From an uncultured Prevotella sp. (lineage in GTDB: Bacteria > Bacteroidota > Bacteroidia > Bacteroidales > Bacteroidaceae), in contig CAMOGW010000003.1 of NCBI GenBank assembly GCA_946614435.1, positions 1 to 64,000 on the forward strand: a stretch of DNA of 64,000 bases, read 5' to 3'. Within the stretch, counting starts at the first letter, position 1. Each line of letters opens with the position of its first letter. The position numbers were made by a program, and so were the translations under genes. Shown piece after piece: positions 37,401 through 46,789 of the stretch. The notes beneath the pieces were generated by a model. It made no database searches and had not been told where the DNA came from. It was given only the letters and a program-made list of their open reading frames with translations.

Positions 37401-38442
37401 GAGCCTTACGGAGAAAGAATGGAATACCGTATGTCTGGACGAGGCACACGTCATCAAGAACCGTGAGACCAAGACCTCGGACGTGGTAATGAAGTTGCAG
37501 GCTAAGAATCGCATCATCCTTACTGGTACGCCTGTGCAGAACCATTTGGGCGAGCTGTGGAACCTCTATCAGTTCATCAACCCTGGCCTGCTGGGTGGCT
37601 ACGACCAGTTCTCGCAGAAATATATCGTGCCCATTGAACAACAGGACAATAAGGAGCGCTCGCGACAACTGAAACGCATCGTGCAGCCCTTCATCCTTAG
37701 GCGTACTAAGCAGGAAGTGATTGAGGAACTGCCGGATAAGACCGAAATCAATATGCCCGTAGAACTCAGCGACGATGAACTGGCCGTCTATGAGGTGATT
37801 CGCCGCAAGGCCAAGCAGATGCTTGAGGACGAGCAGGGTGGGGCAGTGAGTGTGAACACACTGGCCGAAATCACACGTCTGCGTCAGGCAGCCTGTTCGG
37901 CGCAGTTGGCTGAAAAGAGTTGGAAGGGCGAGTGCTCGAAGATCAACACCCTCTTGTCGCTGCTCGAAGAGATTGTGGGCGGAGGCAACTCGGTGCTGGT
38001 GTTTAGCCAGTTCACCTCGTTCTTGTCTATGGTGCGCGAAGCTCTCGACAAGCAAAAGACAGCCTACCTCTATCTTGACGGCTCTATCCCAATGAAAAAA
38101 CGCGAACAACTGGTACAGGATTTCCAGAATGGCAAATGTCCCGTCTTTCTCATTTCGCTGAAAGCTGGCGGACTGGGACTGAACCTTACGGGGGCTAATT
38201 ATGTCGTTCATCTCGACCCGTGGTGGAATCCCGCCATCGAACAGCAGGCCACAGACCGTGCCTATCGCATCGGTCAACGGCAGAACGTCACCGTCTATCA
38301 TCTCATATCCCAGCACACCATTGAGGAGAAAATCCTTCGCCTGCATGAGACTAAGCGCAATCTGGCCGATGCCATGCTCAGTGGTACCAACGAAAGCCAC
38401 AAGCTCACCAGCCGCGAGCTGTTGCAGATGATTGGAGGATGA
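34450..38442 (+). CDS. SNF2/RapA-family DEAD/DEAH helicase
   Basis: DDMGLGKTVQTIAFL; DEAHVIKN; LTGTPVQNHLGELWNLYQFINPGLLG; QATDRAYRIGQ. Confidence 0.95.
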   Translation: MKYIYQQYLSLTAGQRKLLCFLAYTGVIFDVRMKVVYGKCEDISSEQLDKTVKSLSVYLRLHHYYLGDYSLDIHYVTPLLVYMLKEMPQWLEHFDKLYKKYQNVERKVFLHKLKLCADGQGSKLDIVTHSLQTTELLVPLSAEPVFLPMMLDMSSYRITDFVDQAAYWQAVHDVSDPHNVLGKIAELGYKQMSVEKRATVKSLVALYDFYKQGRYDEIAASYKNLYAYLLQAWHAIYAADYDKTFEMVTKAVRENNKNRDAAHKGFFSMPLNNYLLVMVYYLKRSDEGKKLGAILNKEAFRTEADYRPSYWLANYLKYGNEPSVQAFSSIKSLLPLRQYLGMQLVGFFKKNVQWPQKLPLQPNMHILRHEMAECCELSEEERQHLTEAFGGQPLISRLRYKAPWEFLLDELTPEKEEENTQTEKSVRVSYLINFDRVEVREQSRLKSGAWGAGKRMSLDTFRRGTDFMDDTDRKIANSVTSYYSYDIDIKKVLPHLIGSDRVYTGSYAPFDPVAICEEKPYLVINRTKKGFTVTSNVGDAKMDSDVVYRKDSNTQYTVITMTERQRNYYRKLLNIGTFPPEAEGALREFLPKVSDVVEVHSDLVEGGTTLEHRDGTGQLCLQMMPSADTRNLFCVYCYARPLPDGQTFFEPAKGMNPCVAESSEGRFQVTRDMKTERENFSMISVFLEQSDFVSDQFDFSDPFADRQPVWLPAEGLLQLMQFVQEQPDRFYMEWPEGGQLNLKSSQPSSWNMQLKSKNGWFEVEGEIPIDDDTVLSAEQLLMLVAQSTTKSGFVRLGESEFLAISDKLRKQLARIESLAVNNRGHLQISELHASLLGSALSGEVEVKHDKRIDELQKKIKKSMALLPDVPKRLKADLRDYQMEGFQWMVRMTGWGSGVCLADDMGLGKTVQTIAFLLHTSTEGAALVAAPASVVLNWRRELERFAPSLNVVILNTVENRHDAIANATKGDVVLTTYGLFVTESESLTEKEWNTVCLDEAHVIKNRETKTSDVVMKLQAKNRIILTGTPVQNHLGELWNLYQFINPGLLGGYDQFSQKYIVPIEQQDNKERSRQLKRIVQPFILRRTKQEVIEELPDKTEINMPVELSDDELAVYEVIRRKAKQMLEDEQGGAVSVNTLAEITRLRQAACSAQLAEKSWKGECSKINTLLSLLEEIVGGGNSVLVFSQFTSFLSMVREALDKQKTAYLYLDGSIPMKKREQLVQDFQNGKCPVFLISLKAGGLGLNLTGANYVVHLDPWWNPAIEQQATDRAYRIGQRQNVTVYHLISQHTIEEKILRLHETKRNLADAMLSGTNESHKLTSRELLQMIGG

Positions 38443-38630
38443 CATCTGCTGCATAGTGGCTGACATGCCGCCTTGGGTCGTGTGACTAATCCTCAAAAAT
38501 GCCCTTTACAGTAAAATAATGGCCAGATTCAGTATAAATCTGGCCATTATTTTTGTGTTTTCAAGGAAAAGATGTACTTTTGTAGCCATGTTTGAAGATA
38601 ATAAATGACTAAATAAATCTATATTATATT

Positions 38631-40280
38631 ATGGCAACACCAGTAGAATTCAAGTATGCCCCGATGTTTCAGTTGGGCGAAGACAAGACAGAGTACAGAC
38701 TTCTGAGCAAGGAGGGCGTGACCGTCAGCCAGTTCGAAGGAAAAGAGATAGTGAAAGTGTCGAAAGAGGCACTCACATTGTTGGCTCAGCAGGCTTTCCA
38801 CGATGTAGAGTTCATGCTGCGCCGTGAGCACAACCTGCAGGTAGCAGCCATCTTGAATGATCCCGAAGCATCGGAGAACGACAAGTATGTGGCACTGCAG
38901 TTCCTGCGCAATGCAGATGTAGCAGCTAAAGGCGTGCTGCCTTTCTGTCAGGACACTGGCACGGCTATCATTCATGGCGAGAAGGGACAACAGGTGTGGA
39001 CAGGCTTCGAAGACGAAGAGGCGCTTTCGCGTGGTGTCTATAACACCTTCACACAAGACAATCTGCGCTACTCTCAGAATGCACCGCTCAACATGTACGA
39101 CGAGGTGAACACCCGTTGCAACTTGCCTGCTCAGATTGACATCGAGGCTACCGAAGGCGCTGAGTATCGTTTCGTAATGGTAGCTAAGGGTGGCGGCTCA
39201 GCCAATAAGACCTATTTCTATCCCATGACCAAGGCCACGATTCAGAATGAAGGCACATTGCTGCCTTTCCTCGTGGAGAAGATGAAGAGCCTCGGCACTG
39301 CAGCTTGTCCTCCTTATCACATTGCATTCGTGATTGGCGGTACATCAGCTGAAAAGAATCTGCTCACCGTGAAGCTCGCTTCTATCAAGTACTATGACTC
39401 ACTGCCTACTACAGGCGATGAAACGGGTCGTGCTTTCCGTGATATTGATCTGGAGAAGAAACTCTTAGAGGAGGCTCACAAGATTGGACTGGGAGCACAG
39501 TTCGGCGGCAAGGCGTTGGCTCACGATATTCGCGTCGTCCGTCTGCCCCGTCATGGTGCCAGCTGCCCCATCGGTATGGGCGTAAGCTGTTCAGCCGACC
39601 GCAATATCAAGGCTAAGATCAACCGCGATGGCATCTGGCTGGAAAAGATGGACTCGAACCCCTGCGAGCTGATTCCTGCTGAATATGCAAAGCCTGGTGA
39701 GGGCTCAAAGGGCATTGAGATTGACCTGAACGAGGGCATTGATGCTGTGCGCAAGGAGTTGTCGAAATATCCCGTCTCAACGCGCGTTAACCTGAAGGGC
39801 ACCATCATCGTGGCTCGCGACATTGCTCATGCCAAGCTGAAGGCTCGTCTTGATGCAGGCGAGGGCATGCCCGACTACTTCAAGAAATATCCCGTGCTCT
39901 ATGCCGGACCTGCTAAGACTCCCGAGGGCTATCCCTGTGGCTCGATGGGTCCGACTACGGCCAACCGCATGGATCCATACGTTGACGAGTTCCAGGACAA
40001 TGGTGCTTCGCTCGTCATGATTGCCAAGGGCAACCGCAGCGACGTGGTCACCGAAGCCTGCAAGAAGCATGGAGGCTTCTATCTGGGCACAATCGGAGGC
40101 GTGGCAGCTGTGCTGTCGCAGTCGAGCATCAAGTCGATTGAGTGCGTGGAGTATCCCGAACTCGGTATGGAGGCCATCTGGAAGATTGAGGTCGAGGATT
40201 TCCCCGCCTTCATCTTGGTTGACGACAAGGGCAATGACTTCTTTAAGCAGCTGAAACCATGGACACCATGCGCAAAATAA
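38631..40280 (+). CDS. fum: Class I fumarate hydratase
   Basis: [48 protein letters not shown]. Confidence 0.95.
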   Translation: MATPVEFKYAPMFQLGEDKTEYRLLSKEGVTVSQFEGKEIVKVSKEALTLLAQQAFHDVEFMLRREHNLQVAAILNDPEASENDKYVALQFLRNADVAAKGVLPFCQDTGTAIIHGEKGQQVWTGFEDEEALSRGVYNTFTQDNLRYSQNAPLNMYDEVNTRCNLPAQIDIEATEGAEYRFVMVAKGGGSANKTYFYPMTKATIQNEGTLLPFLVEKMKSLGTAACPPYHIAFVIGGTSAEKNLLTVKLASIKYYDSLPTTGDETGRAFRDIDLEKKLLEEAHKIGLGAQFGGKALAHDIRVVRLPRHGASCPIGMGVSCSADRNIKAKINRDGIWLEKMDSNPCELIPAEYAKPGEGSKGIEIDLNEGIDAVRKELSKYPVSTRVNLKGTIIVARDIAHAKLKARLDAGEGMPDYFKKYPVLYAGPAKTPEGYPCGSMGPTTANRMDPYVDEFQDNGASLVMIAKGNRSDVVTEACKKHGGFYLGTIGGVAAVLSQSSIKSIECVEYPELGMEAIWKIEVEDFPAFILVDDKGNDFFKQLKPWTPCAK

Positions 40281-41854
40281 AACTGATATTATCTTTTCTG
40301 ACTTTGTTGTCCTTGAGCCTGTCGGCTCAGGACTTCAAGGTCGTGAGAGATAACTGCATGCCAGCACCTGAGGGCGTCGACGATGTCGTAGAGACCCGTC
40401 TTACTGGCATGCGTAAGATGCTGCCTCAGATAAATCGCGATTGGAATCCTGAAAAAACGTATCACCAGCTTGTGATACTCATGTCTTTCTCTGATACGGA
40501 CTTTAATATCGATAATCCTGTAGCCGAATATGACAAGATTCTTAATCAGTCGGGCTACAATAAACGTCAGGGACCAGGATGTATGGCCGACTATTTCCGC
40601 GACCAGTCAGGCGGAATGCTTAATCTTGAGTTTGATGTCTATGGCCCTTACAAGGTGAGCGGAAAAGCTCAGCCTTACAGCAGTCCCAGCTCTGGCACAC
40701 GTAACTATGGCCGCACTGACATGATTGAGGCTACGAACCTTTTCTTAGCCGACCATCAGGAGATAGACTTCTCACAGTATGACTGGAACGGTGACGGTAG
40801 TGTGGAGCAGGTTATTTATGTCTATGCAGGTCTGTCTGGTAATATCAGTTCTACCGACTGTTACGGACACATATGGCCAAACACGAGCACTTTCACTACT
40901 ATTACAACTCATGATGGGAAGAAAATCTCCAACTACACATGCAGTGGCGAGCACTGGCCCATGACGAATAAGGCATCGTGCGGCTTTGGAACTATCAGTC
41001 ATGAGTTTACCCACAGCCTTGGACTGCCTGACATCTACCCGACAGCAGGCGAAGGGTTCTCTGTTGTTGACGAATGGGACCTGATGGATGGCGGAAACTT
41101 CACAAACTACGGATGGTGCCCGCCTGAATATACTGCTTTGGAAAAGTGGCTCATGGGATGGATCTCGTTCAAAGAACTTGACGAGCCAACTACCGTAGTG
41201 GGCTTGAAACCTGTGTCTGAAGGTGGTGATGTCTATCGCATAAAGCATTCAGACTCAGAGTGGTTGCTCCTTGAGAACCGACAGCAGAGAGGATGGGATG
41301 CTGGCGCACCTGGCAGCGGACTTGTCATTTATCATGTTTTTTACGATGGTTCTGTATGGCAGGGTAATAAAGTCAATACTGACAAAAACAAACGCCGTTT
41401 CCATCTTTTCAATGCCGATAACAGGGACTATGATGCATGGGATGACTATCTGGACGAAAAAGGCTTGGGAACCTATGCTAATGCTGGTCGCATGAACAGC
41501 CGTTATCTTAGCACGTCGCCATATCCATGGACTAACGAAACAACAATGGATGTGAACGATGAACTGACAGACTCGTCTGTTCCTGCTGCCAAGATGAACT
41601 ATCCTAATGCTAAGGAAGAACTGATGTTGTCAAAGCCCATCACCAATATTAGTGTCGATGACGACGGTCTTGTCTCGTTCGACTTCATGGGGGGCGGCAT
41701 TCCTACCACTATCCGTGGAATGGCTCGTCAGAGTGGACGTGAGTCGGCTGTGGCTTACGATCTGAACGGTCGTCGGCTGTCACAGCCCAGTCGCAAGGGC
41801 ATCTACATCCTCCGTCAGTCCGACGGCACAATAGTGAAGAAGGTATTCAAATAA
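40268..41854 (+). CDS. Secreted M6-like metallopeptidase with C-terminal sorting-like motif
   Basis: Signal peptide [35 protein letters not shown]-term [33 protein letters not shown]. Confidence 0.88.
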   Translation: MRKIKLILSFLTLLSLSLSAQDFKVVRDNCMPAPEGVDDVVETRLTGMRKMLPQINRDWNPEKTYHQLVILMSFSDTDFNIDNPVAEYDKILNQSGYNKRQGPGCMADYFRDQSGGMLNLEFDVYGPYKVSGKAQPYSSPSSGTRNYGRTDMIEATNLFLADHQEIDFSQYDWNGDGSVEQVIYVYAGLSGNISSTDCYGHIWPNTSTFTTITTHDGKKISNYTCSGEHWPMTNKASCGFGTISHEFTHSLGLPDIYPTAGEGFSVVDEWDLMDGGNFTNYGWCPPEYTALEKWLMGWISFKELDEPTTVVGLKPVSEGGDVYRIKHSDSEWLLLENRQQRGWDAGAPGSGLVIYHVFYDGSVWQGNKVNTDKNKRRFHLFNADNRDYDAWDDYLDEKGLGTYANAGRMNSRYLSTSPYPWTNETTMDVNDELTDSSVPAAKMNYPNAKEELMLSKPITNISVDDDGLVSFDFMGGGIPTTIRGMARQSGRESAVAYDLNGRRLSQPSRKGIYILRQSDGTIVKKVFK

Positions 41855-41891
41855 ACTTTATATTTATTTTTAACAAACCCCAAACACAATT

Positions 41892-42686
41892 ATGAGATTA
41901 ATTATTGAACCGAATTATGATTTGATGTCACAGTGGGCAGCAAATTATGTAGTGGAGCGTATTAATGCCGCCAACCCCACGAAGGAGAAGCCTTTCGTAC
42001 TGGGATTGCCTACAGGCTCGTCGCCCATCGGTATGTATCGTGCCTTGGTGAAGGCTTATCAGGAAGGCAAAGTGTCGTTCAAGAACGTGCTTACGTTCAA
42101 TATGGACGAGTATGTCGGCCTGCCTGAGTCGCATCCCGAGAGCTACCACTCGTTCATGTTCACCAATCTGTTCAATCACATTGATTGTCCGAAGGAGAAC
42201 ATCCATATCCTGAACGGCAATGCGCCCGACCTCGCAGCCGAGTGCGCTCACTATGAGCAGATGATTGAAGAGGCCGGTGGCATCGATCTGTTCCTTGGCG
42301 GCATTGGCCCCGATGGTCACATCGCCTTCAATGAGCCAGGCTCGTCGCTCACCAGCCGCACCCGTCAGAAGACCCTCACCACCGATACGATCATTGCCAA
42401 CTCTCGTTTCTTCGACAACGACATCAACCTCGTTCCTAAGACGGCTCTGACCGTTGGCGTAGGCACTGTGATGGCAGCCAAGGAAGTCATGATTCTGGTC
42501 AATGGTCATGCCAAGTGTCGTGCTTTGCAGGCAGCTGTCGAGGGTAGTGTCAACCACATGTGGACTATCTCTGCCTTGCAGATGCACCAGCATGGCATCA
42601 TCGTAGCCGACGATGCTGCTTGCGAAGAGCTGAAGGTTGGCACCTATCGCTACTTCAAGGATATTGAGCGTAATAACCTTCTGTAA
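41892..42686 (+). CDS. nagB: Glucosamine-6-phosphate deaminase
   Basis: [58 protein letters not shown]. Confidence 0.97.
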   Translation: MRLIIEPNYDLMSQWAANYVVERINAANPTKEKPFVLGLPTGSSPIGMYRALVKAYQEGKVSFKNVLTFNMDEYVGLPESHPESYHSFMFTNLFNHIDCPKENIHILNGNAPDLAAECAHYEQMIEEAGGIDLFLGGIGPDGHIAFNEPGSSLTSRTRQKTLTTDTIIANSRFFDNDINLVPKTALTVGVGTVMAAKEVMILVNGHAKCRALQAAVEGSVNHMWTISALQMHQHGIIVADDAACEELKVGTYRYFKDIERNNLL

Positions 42687-42695
42687 AAATATTTA

Positions 42696-42765
42696 GCAAC
42701 GGACCACAGGGCTGGCAAGACTTCTTTTCACAGGGAAAAAGTCCTACAGTCCTGTAGTCCGCTGC
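42696..42765 (+). repeat. Dispersed palindromic element, copy 3
   Basis: gcaacggaccacagggctggcaagactt...aaagtcctacagtcctgtagtccgctgc; flank cgaactttcgg. Confidence 0.82.
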
Positions 42766-42833
42766 AAAAATATATTCTCCGAACTTTCGGGACTTAACCA
42801 TTCTTCCCTTTCTTCTTAATCCCTCAATTTTTC

Positions 42834-44144
42834 ATGTATTCTCCCTACTTCGAACCCGAGTTAGAAACCATGTCGCGCGACCAGCTTGAAGCCCTCCAGC
42901 TGGAGCGCCTGCAGCAGACCGTGCGTCACTGCATGAACTCACCTTTCTATCAGCAGCGATTCAAGGAGCTGGGTATTACCCCCGACGACATTCGCACCTT
43001 AGACGATGTGCAGAAACTGCCCTTCACCACGAAGGATGACCTGCGCGAACACTATCCCTTCGGACTGGCCTCAGTGCCCCTAAAGGATTGTGTACGCCTG
43101 CACTCTTCCAGCGGCACCACAGGCAATCCCACCGTCGTGTTGCACACGCAGCGCGACCTCGACGAGTGGGCCAAGGCCGTGGCGCGGTGCCTCTGGATGG
43201 TGGGTTCGCGTCCCGACGACGTATTCCAGAACTCAGCCGGCTACGGCATGTTCACTGCCGGTCTGGGGTTCCAGTATGGTGCTGAAAAAGTGGGCATGCT
43301 CACCGTTCCTGCCGCAGCAGGCAACACGAAGCGACAGATTAAGTTCATTCGCGACTTCGGCACCACCGTGCTCCATGCCATCCCCTCTTATGCTTCGCGC
43401 ATCTATGAGGTGATGCGTGAGGAGGGCGTCGATCCGCGTCGCGACACTCGCCTGCGTGTGCTCTGCATCGGAGCCGAGCCTCACAGCGAGGAGCAGCGCC
43501 AGCGCATTGAACAGCAGCTGGGCGTGAAGGCATACAACAGCTACGGCATCTCCGAGATGATGGGGCCTGGCGTGGCTTTCGAGTGTCCCGAGCAGAACGG
43601 GCTGCACATCTGGGAGGACTATTTCATTGTTGAGATTATCGATCCCGTCACGCTGAAGCCCGTACCCGACGGACAGCTGGGCGAACTGGTGCTTACCACC
43701 ATCAACCGCGAGGGCATGCCGCTGTTGCGCTATCGCACGCGCGATCTTACCCGCATCCTGCCTGGTGAGTGTGCCTGTGGTCGTCATCACAAGCGACTGG
43801 CTCGCCTGCAGGGACGCAGCGACGACATGATCATCCTGAAGGGAGTCAACATCTTCCCCATTCAGATAGAGAAAATCCTATTGGGCTTCCCCGAGTTGGG
43901 CACCGACTATCTCATCACCTTGGAGACGTTGGAGAGTGGCGATATGATGACCGTCGATGTGGAACTGGCTCGTCTTGAGACCGATGACTACACACAGCTG
44001 CAGGCACTCACCCGTGAGATAACCCGTCAGCTGAAGGATGAGATTCTCATCACGCCCAAGGTGCGTCTCGTACAGAAAGGCTCGCTCGGAGCCAGCGACG
44101 AGAAGAAAGCCGTGCGTGTGAAGGACCTCCGTAAACTGTTCTAA
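42834..44144 (+). CDS. paaK: Phenylacetate--CoA ligase
   Basis: RLHSSSGTTGNPTVVLHTQRDLDEWAKAVARCL; YNSYGISEMMGPGVAFEC. Confidence 0.94.
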   Translation: MYSPYFEPELETMSRDQLEALQLERLQQTVRHCMNSPFYQQRFKELGITPDDIRTLDDVQKLPFTTKDDLREHYPFGLASVPLKDCVRLHSSSGTTGNPTVVLHTQRDLDEWAKAVARCLWMVGSRPDDVFQNSAGYGMFTAGLGFQYGAEKVGMLTVPAAAGNTKRQIKFIRDFGTTVLHAIPSYASRIYEVMREEGVDPRRDTRLRVLCIGAEPHSEEQRQRIEQQLGVKAYNSYGISEMMGPGVAFECPEQNGLHIWEDYFIVEIIDPVTLKPVPDGQLGELVLTTINREGMPLLRYRTRDLTRILPGECACGRHHKRLARLQGRSDDMIILKGVNIFPIQIEKILLGFPELGTDYLITLETLESGDMMTVDVELARLETDDYTQLQALTREITRQLKDEILITPKVRLVQKGSLGASDEKKAVRVKDLRKLF

Positions 44145-44152
44145 GAAAAGCA

Positions 44153-46591
44153 ATGAAGAAGACTTTACTTTTTGGATTGCTGTTCGCCTCCATTCCTATG
44201 TGGGCACAGCAGACTACCACCACCACGATTAATGAGTTCCGTCTGGCAGGCCCCTATGCTGTGTCCGTGCCTTTTGCAGCCGACACCGTCGATGTGAATG
44301 GCAAAAAGTTTGACGAGCAGTCACTCATGAGTGGCATCGGCCTCTCCGAGACGGCTGCCACGAAGGTGTGGCAGGCAGGCTTGCTGCCCTCGCTCAAGGA
44401 GCAGAGGAGCGTGGGCATGCTCACGTTCTACGTCAATAACAGCAGCTATCTCAAGGGACAGCTCTGTGTGAAAGGGCCGCACCACTATAAGGTGTTCGTT
44501 GATGGACAGGAGATGAGAGACGAGCTGAAGCTCGCTCCCGAGCACCACACCGTAGCCATCAAGTTCATGGCCGAGCCTTCCGATACCGACTCCATCAGTG
44601 TCACTATCAAGGCTCCCGCTGCCGTGCCTTATACGTTGGAGAAGAAGCATCCCTACATGGTGCACGACCTGACCGATGGACGGCGTGTGCGCGGCATCTC
44701 GCTCTCAGCCGACGGCGCTTATGCCACCGTGTCCTATCAGACTACTGAGCGAGGCGGACAGAGCCGCTGGGACTATGAGCTCATCGACGTGAAGACACGG
44801 CAGGTGCTGAGCCGTCTGTCGCAGAACGTGCAGTGGTTGCCTCGCACGTGCGCATATATAGAAGAGGTGTGGGAGGGTAGTCGCCGCATGCTCTATCAGG
44901 TAGAGCCCAAGACGGGCCGTCGCACGGTCTTTGTGAGCCATCTGCCCAAGGGCGGCTACACCATCAGCCCCACTGAAGACTATCTCATCCTGAGCGTTGA
45001 GGAGGAAGGCCCTAAGGAAGATGCCGATGTGTTCGAAGTGCTGGAGATGGACGACCGTCAGCCCGGTTGGCGCAAACGCAGCCATCTGGAGCGCTACGAC
45101 AGGGCTACGGGCCTCACGCAGCGCATCACCTTTGGCAACAAGGGCGAGTATCTCTACGACATCACGCAAGACGGCACCCGACTGCTCATCGCCTCGTCGC
45201 GCTCGCGACTTTCGAAGCGACCCACCACCGTCACCGACTATCTGCTCATGGATGCACGCACGCTGAAGGTCGATACGCTCCTCACTGCTGCCGAGTATCT
45301 GGGGGCAGCGGCTTTCTCGCCCGACGGCCAGAAGATTCTCTTCACGGGCACTCCCGAGGCTTTCAGCCGCATAGGCTGTCAGCTGCCTGCCAGCGTTACG
45401 CCCAGCATGACTGAGAACGAGTTGTTCCTCTATGACGTGGCTTCTCGTCAGGTGAAACCTCTCACTAAAGACTTCAACCCCTCCGTGACCCGTGCCGACT
45501 GGACATGGGGCGACGGCATGATCTATTTCTCGGCTGAGGATCGCGACTACGTGCGCCTCTATCAGCTCAATCCTGCCAGCGGCGCGATTGCGCAGCTCCC
45601 CATTCATGGCGACTATGCCTACCGCTTCGACGTGGCTGCGCGTGCCAAGGCAATGGCCTATCTGAGCTATGAGACACTGGCCCCGGCCTCGGCCTGGGTG
45701 CAGCCCGTTTCCGGCAAGGAGTGGTGCCTTTTCGATGGCCACACGGCGCTCGGCGATGCTGAGCTGGGCACCTGCGAGGACTGGAACTTCACCAACTCGC
45801 GCGGCGACACCGTCTATGGCCGTCTCTATCTGCCCAAGGACTTCGATGCCTCGAAACAGTACCCCATGATTGTCTATTACTATGGTGGCTGCTCGCCCGT
45901 GTCGCGCTATTTCGAGTCGCCATACGCCCCACAGTACTGGAACTCGCTGGGCTATGTGGCTTACATCCTGCAGCCCAGCGGTGCAACAGGCTTCGGGCAG
46001 GAGTGGGCTTCGCGCCATGTGAACACTGCCGGACGCGGACCTGCCGACGACATCATTGAGGGAACGAAGAAGATCTGTGATGCCCATCCCTTCATCAATC
46101 GTGCGAAGGTGGGCTGTATGGGCGCCTCCTACGGTGGATTCATGACACAGTATCTGCAGACCGTGACCGACATCTTCGCTGCTGCCGTGTCGCATGCCGG
46201 CATTGCCAACCACACCAGCTACTGGGGTGAGGGCTACTGGGGCTACAACTACAGTGAGGTGTCGATGGCCAACAGCTATCCCTGGAGCCATCGCGAGCTC
46301 TACGTCGATCAGTCGCCCCTGTTCAATGCCGACAAGATTCACACTCCGTTGCTGCTCCTCCACGGCACCGACGACACCAACGTGCCGGTCATTGAGAGTC
46401 TGCAGATGTTCACCGCCCTGAAGCTCCTCGGACGCGAAGTAGCCTTGGTTGAGGTGAAGGGCCAGAATCATCACATCACCGACTACGGAAAGCGTGAGAA
46501 GTGGCTGGCCACGCAGATGGCCTGGTTCCAGAAGTGGCTCAAGGACGATCCCACATGGTGGGATGCCCTCTATCCGAAGAAGAATCTATAA
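44153..46591 (+). CDS. S9 family prolyl oligopeptidase/dipeptidyl peptidase
   Basis: GCMGASYGGFMTQYL nucleophile motif; signal peptide; LLLLHGTDDTNVP. Confidence 0.93.
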   Translation: MKKTLLFGLLFASIPMWAQQTTTTTINEFRLAGPYAVSVPFAADTVDVNGKKFDEQSLMSGIGLSETAATKVWQAGLLPSLKEQRSVGMLTFYVNNSSYLKGQLCVKGPHHYKVFVDGQEMRDELKLAPEHHTVAIKFMAEPSDTDSISVTIKAPAAVPYTLEKKHPYMVHDLTDGRRVRGISLSADGAYATVSYQTTERGGQSRWDYELIDVKTRQVLSRLSQNVQWLPRTCAYIEEVWEGSRRMLYQVEPKTGRRTVFVSHLPKGGYTISPTEDYLILSVEEEGPKEDADVFEVLEMDDRQPGWRKRSHLERYDRATGLTQRITFGNKGEYLYDITQDGTRLLIASSRSRLSKRPTTVTDYLLMDARTLKVDTLLTAAEYLGAAAFSPDGQKILFTGTPEAFSRIGCQLPASVTPSMTENELFLYDVASRQVKPLTKDFNPSVTRADWTWGDGMIYFSAEDRDYVRLYQLNPASGAIAQLPIHGDYAYRFDVAARAKAMAYLSYETLAPASAWVQPVSGKEWCLFDGHTALGDAELGTCEDWNFTNSRGDTVYGRLYLPKDFDASKQYPMIVYYYGGCSPVSRYFESPYAPQYWNSLGYVAYILQPSGATGFGQEWASRHVNTAGRGPADDIIEGTKKICDAHPFINRAKVGCMGASYGGFMTQYLQTVTDIFAAAVSHAGIANHTSYWGEGYWGYNYSEVSMANSYPWSHRELYVDQSPLFNADKIHTPLLLLHGTDDTNVPVIESLQMFTALKLLGREVALVEVKGQNHHITDYGKREKWLATQMAWFQKWLKDDPTWWDALYPKKNL

Positions 46592-46687
46592 GTGAGGTCA
46601 CTTCTCTTTTGCCGAAATCAGTGTGAACACGTTCCATGCCAGCTGCTGCACGTAGGCAGAATAGATGTACTCGACTAATAAAAAAGA

Positions 46688-46726
46688 GGCAAGTGCCTAA
46701 GTATTAATACTTATAAGGCACTTGCC
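46688..46726 (-). terminator. Extended palindromic terminator between convergent genes
   Basis: ggcaagtgcct-aagtattaatactt-ata-aggcacttgcc; T-tract on minus strand side. Confidence 0.75.
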
Positions 46727-46789
46727 CATGTAAGGAAATTCACTTGCCTTTGTGAGTACAAAAGCAATTTGTGCGACAGTGTTGTGACT

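Noticed and set aside
37195-38496. 433-aa minus-strand ORF
   Set aside because: Antisense to SNF2 helicase motifs; no supporting motif.
44705-46474. 589-aa minus-strand ORF antisense to the S9 peptidase
   Set aside because: Shadow ORF from codon bias of the well-supported plus-strand gene; no recognisable protein motifs.
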